Shown piece by piece: positions 17,939 through 23,836 of a stretch of 23,836 nt of DNA; the stretch's first letter is position 1, and every line of letters starts with the position of its first letter. A model generated the notes under the pieces. It searched no databases, was not told the DNA's origin, and saw nothing but the letters and a program-made list of their open reading frames with translations. A program made the position numbers and the translations under genes. Origin of the DNA: Carex sylvatica (lineage: Eukaryota > Streptophyta > Magnoliopsida > Poales > Cyperaceae); the NCBI GenBank assembly GCA_964058845.1, contig CAXKVR010000783.1, positions 1 to 23,836 of the forward strand, read 5' to 3'.

Positions 17939-18054
17939 GGTCTCAAAGGACCCGTAGGTAAGTATCCATTAAACAGAATAGTGCTTACATAGTTCATACA
18001 TCCACTGGTATATCTGAAAAAACTTTCTGCACTAAAACAAAACATCAAGAAAGA
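17939..18054 (-). other. LINE 3' UTR
   Basis: The 116 bases between the ORF2 stop and the poly(A) end TTAATGGATACTTACCTACG then GGTCCTTTGAGACC. The same closing word is found in the truncated copy at 10518-10898, so this is the family's 3' end. Confidence 0.8.
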
Positions 18055-18667
18055 CTATAACCTATGAAAGAAAGGGAATGTATACCTAGAGACATCCCAG
18101 CCTTGAATCCTACCTAATTTAGCTAAGCCATCAGCAATCTGATTTTGCTCTCTTGCAATATGAACACAAGAAAATTCCAAATCCTTTCTTAGAACTTTCC
18201 AGATACTCATAACTTCCATGAAAGCTCTCCAATCAGAGTTAATCGGAGGGGAGGGAGATGCAACATCTTCAATCAGAGACTTACAATCTGAGAAAAAAAT
18301 AACAGTTGACAATACCTCTACCTTTGACTAGATCAATTGCGCTTTTCAAAGACAGAGCCTCACATTGAAAAGGGCAACACCCTTTAACCTTAGCTGATCT
18401 ATACTCAATCAAAACCCCTTTGAAGTAGAGGCAAATACCCATACCCCCCTCCCAGCCTTTCTCCCAAGACCCATCAACAAAACAAAATAAAACATTATTT
18501 GGATCAATTTGAGGTCGATTGCCCAATACCTCGGCCCTGGGAGACCTTCTCTTGCTCTCCTTGAAATTGGACTCCCATGAAATAGCTCTCAGGACTTTTT
18601 TAAAATCACCAAAGCCCACTGACAAACCCCCATATGCTTTACTGTTCCTACATCTCCAAAGCACCCA
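18055..18667 (-). pseudogene. LINE ORF2 RNase H domain
   Basis: The minus strand reads LWRCRNSKAY, then FCFVDGSWEKGWEGGMGI (first catalytic Asp), PFQCEALSLKSAIDLVKGRG (Glu), and after a 1-2 base shift near 18300 FFSDCKSLIED (Asp) and CVHIAREQNQIADGLAKLGR (final conserved His/Asp region). This is the RVT_3-type RNase H that ends ORF2 in many plant LINEs. The stop at 18055-18057 is probably the native end. Confidence 0.9.
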
Positions 18668-19525
18668 CTAGGAGTTTGCATAGAGGGTCCATTGCTCTTC
18701 ATCTAAAGTTTCATTCAACCATTGTAGAGCCATTAAGAAGGATGCAGGTAAGGTATCGGTTCTCAAGGCAAAGGGACCAGCAAAGTGACAAGCTTTTGCC
18801 AACTGACACGAGTGTGTAAGGTGAGAGACATCTTCAAAGCTATCCCCACATGTGGCACACATTGTGCTGACAGATGAAAATCTGCAATTGAGGGTTGAGG
18901 CACTGATTTAAATCAATGTGGACTGATGGAGCCATCTCCTGTCATGGAGCAGTTTCTAAAGGAAAACCCTTACTCTGGGAGCAATGTTACCCTTCTGCCA
19001 AATTGAGTCCCAAATTTTCTTGTCTCCTATCATCTGAATCTGAGAGTTTGAAGAGAGGATAGTGTAAGCCTTCTTGACTGAGTAGGAGCCATTTGTTGCG
19101 TGTTTGAAAATTAGTCTTCCCGGGCCCGCATTGTCAGATGGTGGTTGGATGTTTTGCATAATATGCATAGAATTAACATACCCAAAGAGAGAGATAAGTA
19201 AATTCACATCCCACATCCCACATCCCACATCCCTGTGTCTTGCAAAACCAGATCTCTGACCTTTAGATGTTGCGGAGTGTTGACTTGACTGGGGCAATTC
19301 AGAGCCCCCTCAAACCATGGTTGAGCCAGGGCAGTACAGTTATCTCCATCTCCAATCTTCCAAGTGACCCAAGGCAGCAGAGTATTCCGTAATCTCATGA
19401 GTGCTTTCCAAAAAGGAGTACATTTAGAGTTTCTCTTACTCAGCCATAACTCGCTCCTTGGCAAATACTTAGCCTTAACCACCTGAACCCACAGTACCTT
19501 CGAGCCGATGCTAAGCGCCAAAGAA
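18668..19525 (-). pseudogene. LINE ORF2 C-terminal and zinc-binding (zf-RVT) region
   Basis: After a frameshift near 19510 the minus strand reads VLWVQVVKAKYLPRSELW, PFWKALMRLR and WKIGDGDNC. A second shift occurs in a 7-bp repeat at 19206-19233. KKIWDSIWQKGNIAPRVRVF follows, then TAG (18956-18958, Trp expected), and MCATCGDSFEDVSHLTHSC, which has the C-x2-C...H...C pattern of the zf-RVT domain of plant LINEs. TAG at 18668-18670 ends the open stretch in the same frame as the RNase H part. Confidence 0.9.
19206..19233. repeat. Four copies of ACATCCC inside LINE ORF2
   Basis: ACATCCC is repeated perfectly four times. Reading frames on the two sides (DTGMWDV... and ...GMWDVNLLI) meet if only two copies are present, so a 14-bp expansion explains the frameshift. 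Confidence 0.9.
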
Positions 19526-20426
19526 ATTTCATCAGTAAGGTGTCATTTACCATTGCTAGATCAGTAAAACCAAGACCCCATCTTTCTTTTGGTGTTGTAA
19601 TCTTGCTCCAGCTTATGTAGGCCATATAGCGCGTGTGCTCTTGCTTTCTCCAGAAGAAACACCTCATGATAGCTGTTATTTCCTTAATAACTGTCTTTGG
19701 AATGCTTGAGGTGGCCATATAGTAAATGGGGATGGCTTGAAGCACTGATTTAATGAGTACAATACGTCCTGCTTGTGACAGGAGATGGCTTTTTCAAGAT
19801 TGCAGCTTAGAGGAAAATTTTGCAACCAAAAAATCGAAGGAGTGCCTTGCAGTGGCGATTGGGGCTCCCAAATATGATGAATAGTCCCTGTCAAGAGGCA
19901 CAGAGAGAATTTGAGCAACGGTCTCTCTTTCTTGTTGAGATGTAGGATGGCTGAACCAAAGGGAGCTTTTTTGGGGACCCACCTGTTGGCCTGAGACAAC
20001 AGAAAAGGCAAGGAGGGCATTAATTACCACGTTGAACTCATGTGCCGTTGCAGAACTGAAAATTAGTAAGTCATCGGCATACATGCAATCCTTCAATGAC
20101 AAGGCAGTAGGAGCCAATTTAACTCCTCTGTCTCCCCTGAGTTAACCAAGTATGAGAGATGATGAGAAAGAAGATCCATACCCAATATGAATAAGTAGGG
20201 AGATAGAGAGCAACCCTGTCTTAGTCCACATTGAGGACGGAAAAATCCATCACCTTTGCCATTGATTACCACTGTAAATTCTGTTGACTTGATGCACCTA
20301 ATTATCCATCTTGCAAATTTGGGAGGAAAATTGTAGATAGGCATAATTGACTCCAAGAATCCCCAATCCATTCTATCGAATGCCTTCGACAAATCCACCT
20401 TTAGACAAAATTCCTTGTTTGGATAA
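19440..20426 (-). pseudogene. LINE ORF2 reverse transcriptase, frameshifted
   Basis: The minus strand reads FCLKVDLSKAFDRMDWGFLE (first catalytic Asp), PQCGLRQGCSLSPYLFIL, then after a shift between 20117 and 20093 CMYADDLLIFSSA (the YADD box), SYLGAPI and, past a TGA at about 19793 in place of Trp, KSHLLSQAGRIVLIKSVLQA, IPIYYM and ISWSKITTPKERWGLGF. These are the RT fingers, palm and thumb as in plant L1 elements. The N-terminal part of the RT is missing through the deletion near 20420. It would have copied LINE RNA at the nicked target. Confidence 0.92.
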
Positions 20427-21230
20427 TCAGGGAGGGTCTTCTGTAGCTGATTTACATACTTCCTTGAAACCCGGTTTTAAGCCCCACCATGATTCCACCC
20501 TAAATCTCAGCTTTTCTCTCACAGATGATGTATTTGTACACAACAAAATAGGGAGATGGTCGCTGCAAAATCTTGGGAGATGAAAGATTGCCGAGTTTGG
20601 ATATAGCAGGGCCCATGGAACAGTGCTCATACCTTTATCCAGACGCTGATCTATATGGGCTTGGCCGGCCTGTTTATTTGACCATGTATAACATGGGCCA
20701 TGATGGCCCAAATCAACCAATCCATTTGAATGAATACAGTTTCTAAAGGCTGAATTATTTGGCCCTAACACACTAGAGCCCCATCTTTTATCGCAGTAGT
20801 CACTGATAGCATTAAAATCCCCTAAAAGGCAGGCTCTCCCTTTCATTTGCACCATAAATTAAGAGATTTCATCCTAGATAACTGAATTTTGACTTCTTGA
20901 TGGGTCCCCATAAACACAAGCCAACCCCCATAGATCTTTACCATCATTTAGTTTTAACTTTGCCAAAATAAAGAACCGAGTGGATTTGATTACCCTCAAG
21001 TGCACCTCATCACTCCACAACAGCCACAAACCACCCGAACGCCCCCTTGAAGGAACAATAGAGTAATTATGTAAATGTAGATGCTGAATTCTACCCCTAG
21101 CCACCTCTTCATTATACTTTGTCTCGGAAATAAATGCAATAGCCGCCATTGTCAAGTAAAGATATCTATTTAACGTGGATATTGTCGATCCTCCGCTGCC
21201 CCGATAATTCTACGAGAATAGACTCCTAAT
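20427..21230 (-). pseudogene. LINE ORF2 endonuclease domain
   Basis: The frame begins near 21230 with SLF-S-stop-NYRGSGGS, where the family has W-N-C-R-G; TGG has become TAG and TGT has become TAT. It continues with the catalytic ETKY, SGGLWLLW and YGDPSRSQ, and after TAG (20874-20876) and a TAA in the same frame with GDFNAI, CYTWSNKQ, RLDKGMST and SDHLPILL, the closing motif of the exonuclease-endonuclease-phosphatase fold. FRVESWW follows. The domain would nick target DNA. About 250 residues normally between it and RT motif FCLKVDLSKAFD are missing, so a deletion joint lies near 20420. Confidence 0.9.
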
Positions 21231-22223
21231 TCTTGTGCCGGCGACTCTTGGTCCGCCGGTCTTGGCCTTTTCACATGACCACCCTCTTGAGGCAAAAGTA
21301 AAGAACTAGAAGAAATGATTGGAAGTTGTCTTACCATCTGACCACCAAAAAAAATCATGAGACTCGTCAAAACCTTGACCAAGGCCTGTGTGATCCCTTT
21401 TTAAACCCGAAGACCCATTGGAAGATTCAGGTCGAGGGATGCTACTAGCATTAGTCATCCAACTACCAAATTTAGGACTAAGCAAACAGTCCACATCATA
21501 CTTTTCCTGTTGGTTAGGATTTTGTAATAACATAGACACCCTAACACGGTCACAACATGTTGACAACTCATGCCCCAACCTTCCACAATAGGTGAAAATC
21601 CTTGCCACTTTTTCATAATAGCAATGCACCTTAACCCGACCCACGACTGGGTGATCCATTGAGAGAAAATCCTTGAGTGGCTTTTCTAAATTGATCATCA
21701 CTCTCTGTTTGATAAAACTCCCATTGACCAGCCCTTCTACTGATGGAGAAACAAGAGACCCAATTTTACAAGTAAGGGTCTGGATTCCTTCCTCATTCAA
21801 CGAGTTGATCGGTACATTGAAAGGTTGCACCCAAACATTACCAAACTCAATATGTTCATCACGCAAGTCGAGATGGGAATCAACCTGCCTAGCAGTGACT
21901 AAATCCCCTCGAAAAGTCCAAGGGCTTGACAGGAGCACCGTATCCATGTCACGTTGAGAAAAGAATTCAACTAAGAAACAATTCCGAGACACTGATCTGA
22001 AAATGGTATCGTGATGGGCGTTCCAAGCCTTGGTCATGGCCTCAGAGAAATGGTTATTCAGAGCGGTCTTATCTGAAATCATCTTAATAAGCAGGGTCCG
22101 GTTCCAATCTGTACTAGTGGCCGCATTTACCGGCACCGTAACCACCAGATCAGGTCGATCGGAGGTATCAAGACCGATGAAGCGCTGAATCAGGGCTTCA
22201 TTTTCAGGAGTCATCTCGGCCAT
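21170..22223 (-). pseudogene. LINE ORF1: DUF4283 plus zinc knuckle
   Basis: I start it at ATG 22223 (MAEMTPENEALIQRFIGL), which follows a CT-rich leader; the longer open frame upstream has no homology. Residues about 35-115 form the DUF4283 part (LLIKMISDKTALNNHFSEAM, WTFRGDLVTARQV). FGNVWVQPFNVP and VKVHCYYEKVARIF lead into YCGRLGHELSTC. The first Cys of the CCHC knuckle is Phe (TTC for TGC). The frame ends at 21306, but an A8 run near 21345 shifts the true continuation (KRPRPADQESPAQELG) to a stop at 21170, overlapping the start of ORF2. The protein would bind the LINE RNA as a nucleic-acid chaperone. Confidence 0.85.
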
Positions 22224-22425
22224 TAGAGAGCTGTGAAGAGCTTTTGGATTTGGAGGGGATTTAGGAGAAGGAGAAGAGAGAGAGAATAGGTAAATGCAGT
22301 GGATTCTTGTAGTGTGAGGGGTTTGGAAAGGGGGTAAGGTTACCTTCCTTTTTGTCTGTATATCCAATGAACTGAGGTCGGTGCTGATCCTGAGACGCGT
22401 GTCCACCTCTCTTTTATTGAGATAC

Positions 22426-23364
22426 TCAGAAGAGGCATGTTGTTGTGTATAGAACCTTCCAATAACAGATGAAGGATGATAGGTGGTCTTTGTCTCTATC
22501 TTGCATTTTTGGACTTTGTAGAGCACGCTTATCATAGCACACAAAAGGATATGTCAAGGATTTCAAAATTAACTGAGGGGTTTGTCTCTTAATGGGTTGG
22601 ATGTTATGTATTAGGCCCCCTAGACTCGGCGTAAAAGCTCTATTTGTGGACCCATGCTTGATTATGGCATTTTGAGCCGCCGGAGCACCCCTTGACGAAG
22701 GTGCCTGCTCAGTAATCCGGGATAAAAGTGCTCTTCTTCTACCAGGCGGAATGTAGGGCCTAACTAAATAGTGCTGAATTCGATCAATAGGAGGAATGAA
22801 AGGTATGTCATCGTTACCAGGATTTGGGGGTGATGGATTGACAATGCGCTCAATCAAACAGTCAGACCATCTGTTTCCATGGCCAACCCGTAGAATTCTA
22901 GAAATGAGCCCCAGATCATAGCATTCGATTCTCAAACAGAGCTTAGACTTATCCGTGCCCCTAAGAGCATCTTGAGACACCCCTAGCAGATTCCCCATAC
23001 CAGAAATCGCCTTACAGAAATAAATTGGATGCCAATAATCTATGGGGAAGTTGTGAACCAGGAGGAGGAGCTGGGAGCTAGGTGGAAGGGGGTCTGACCT
23101 ATTCTGCGTTTGCCATGGGAGGATGATTAGAGCAAGAAGGTCCTCCCAGAAAGGTGAGTCACCCTCCAACTCGTCTTGGGTTACCCAACCCGGGAGCTTT
23201 AGTAGAAAGCCATTCTTAACCGGGACAGAGGTCCAGTTGTCAAAGGAGCCCCCATACCTATTCAGAAGGTGGTGAGAGAGCAGATGAGAGGAGGGAGGAA
23301 TATGGCCTGACATTGCCGTGAAAAGAACATAGCTGTCGAGGTCGACCATTATTCGATTGTGCAT
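22426..23364 (-). CDS. Extra LINE 5' ORF, DUF4283-like, 312 aa
   Basis: This frame is open for 312 codons from ATG at 23364. An upstream in-frame ATG (MARPYPFSD) is cut off by TAA, perhaps a former CAA. The middle reads VPVKNGFLLKLPGWVTQDEL, LLLLVHNFPIDYWHP and GMGNLLGVSQDALRG, then LCLRIECYDLGL. That order resembles DUF4283-type proteins of plant LINE ORF1s, but the match is weak and no zinc knuckle follows. The last 45 residues look non-coding, so the native stop may have been lost. It lies inside the LINE duplication, upstream of the normal CT-rich leader of ORF1. It could be an extra element gene or a transduced or captured host segment. Confidence 0.5.
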   Translation of the reverse strand: MHNRIMVDLDSYVLFTAMSGHIPPSSHLLSHHLLNRYGGSFDNWTSVPVKNGFLLKLPGWVTQDELEGDSPFWEDLLALIILPWQTQNRSDPLPPSSQLLLLVHNFPIDYWHPIYFCKAISGMGNLLGVSQDALRGTDKSKLCLRIECYDLGLISRILRVGHGNRWSDCLIERIVNPSPPNPGNDDIPFIPPIDRIQHYLVRPYIPPGRRRALLSRITEQAPSSRGAPAAQNAIIKHGSTNRAFTPSLGGLIHNIQPIKRQTPQLILKSLTYPFVCYDKRALQSPKMQDRDKDHLSSFICYWKVLYTTTCLF

Positions 23365-23631
23365 TTTCGGTGGCGAGAGAAAGCAATAGAGAACTTCCAG
23401 TTAATCAGAGAAAGGGTACGGTCGAGCCATTTCTAAGAGACAGGAAAGAGGGAAATTAGAGAAAGGGAGACGCTAGGTAGCAGAGATGGGTAGGTAGCTT
23501 CAGAGATGAAAGAATAGAGCTAAAGGGGATGTGAATTGAAGGGTGGGAGAGCCATTAAAGCAAAAGGGAAGAGCCATTAGAGCGAAAAGAGAAAAAAAAG
23601 AAAAGGTCGGGAAGAAGGGCGATTTTTATTA
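23365..23631 (-). other. LINE 5' leader, CT-rich
   Basis: On the minus strand this is rich in CT words (TTTCTCTTTTCGCTC) and contains a duplicated CTYTAATGGCTCTYCC word near its start. It has no long ORF. A CT-rich leader is common in plant LINEs, and an internal promoter would be expected here, but no motif can be named. Confidence 0.5.
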
Positions 23632-23647
23632 TACCAATTAATAATTT

Positions 23648-23836
23648 ATGGGTCAAAATCAGAGCTAATAATATTTATAACCTTAATTGTCTATTTTACT
23701 TATTAATTCGCAAGCGCACGAATCAATTCGTATAGTATAGATCGGAATGTCGATCTACATGGATGGTATATTAAGAGATCTAATTGCAAATCAAGTCTAA
23801 GTTATATATTCTTTTAGATTGGTTGGTTTGTTGTTT
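23648..23836 (-). other. AT-rich right edge, possible antisense LTR fragment
   Basis: The minus strand reads CATGTAGATCGACATTCC then GATTCGTGCGCTTGCGAATT. The solo LTRs read CTGTGGATCGATATTC and GATTGTGCGCTTGCAACT near their 3' ends in the same order. This suggests a related LTR in reverse orientation running out of the window. The rest does not visibly match. Confidence 0.35.

Larger units (their letters stand above)
17932..23631 (-). mobile_element. L1-type plant LINE, 5.7 kb, inserted with TSD
   Basis: On the minus strand the order is CT-rich leader, an extra ORF, ORF1 (DUF4283 and zinc knuckle), ORF2 (endonuclease, RT, zinc-binding domain, RNase H), 3' UTR ending CCTACGGGTCCTTTGAGACC and poly(A). 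TACCAATTAACAATTT (17916-17931), directly next to the poly-T, recurs as TACCAATTAATAATTT at 23632-23647, a 16-bp duplication with one difference. Both ends are therefore defined and the insertion is not 5'-truncated, although it has an internal deletion near 20420. ORF2 has many stops and shifts, so it is dead. Confidence 0.9.

Noticed and set aside
19676..20020. Minus-strand 114-residue ORF
   Set aside because: It overlaps the YADD-containing RT frame in another frame and has no LINE motif.
21673..21957. Plus-strand 94-residue ORF
   Set aside because: It lies antisense inside the DUF4283 part of LINE ORF1 and is a shadow of it.

Overview
The window is plant nuclear DNA made almost entirely of transposable elements, with no intact host gene. 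The evidence is an Athila-like Ty3/gypsy polyprotein, plant L1-type LINE proteins (DUF4283 plus zinc knuckle, then endonuclease, reverse transcriptase and RNase H), long solo LTRs, MITEs, and a Mutator-like element carrying spliced pieces of a geranylgeranyl reductase gene. AT-rich spacers and the element types fit an angiosperm, probably a eudicot; I cannot name the species.

Layout. (1) 1-~6650, + strand: a decayed Ty3/gypsy element, entered inside gag and cut off after the integrase. It holds gag, protease, RT, RNase H and integrase remains with many stops and frameshifts. Two later insertions split it: a 472-bp hAT-type MITE (3157-3628, TSD ACTCGACC) and a 1.9-kb solo LTR (3920-~5831). (2) ~6650-7255: a GGA-rich gene-leader-like stretch beside an unpaired Mutator-like terminal repeat. 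(3) 7255-9880: AT-rich spacer with a 46-bp tandem duplication, two foldback MITEs (7832-8224, 9384-9576) and a 21-bp poly(A)-type insertion with 12-bp TSD. (4) 9882-13285: a Pack-MULE-like element with 111/112-bp terminal inverted repeats and TSD TAAATTTT. Its minus strand carries exon pieces of geranylgeranyl reductase with at least one intron retained; its plus strand carries another gene-like fragment whose intron-like gap holds a 381-bp 5'-truncated LINE with 17-bp TSD. (5) 13286-14828: spacer with a poly(A)-tailed retroposon remnant and a 109-bp tandem duplication. (6) 14829-16739: a second solo LTR of the same family, TSD GTCAA. (7) 16745-17915: AT-rich spacer. (8) 17932-23631, minus strand: a 5.7-kb LINE inserted whole (16-bp TSD with one mismatch), with an unusual extra 5' ORF, then ORF1 and a broken ORF2. 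(9) 23648-23836: AT-rich end, possibly an antisense LTR fragment.

Nothing here is likely to encode a working protein, except possibly the open LINE 5' ORF, whose role is unknown. The most interesting signals are the hairpin array in the LTRs, which shows a paired base change between copies; the LINE with two DUF4283-like ORFs inside one TSD; the gene-capturing MULE with nested retroposition; and repeated GC-rich quasi-palindromes in the gypsy polyprotein linkers. All boundaries and homologies were read by eye, without alignment or database search.
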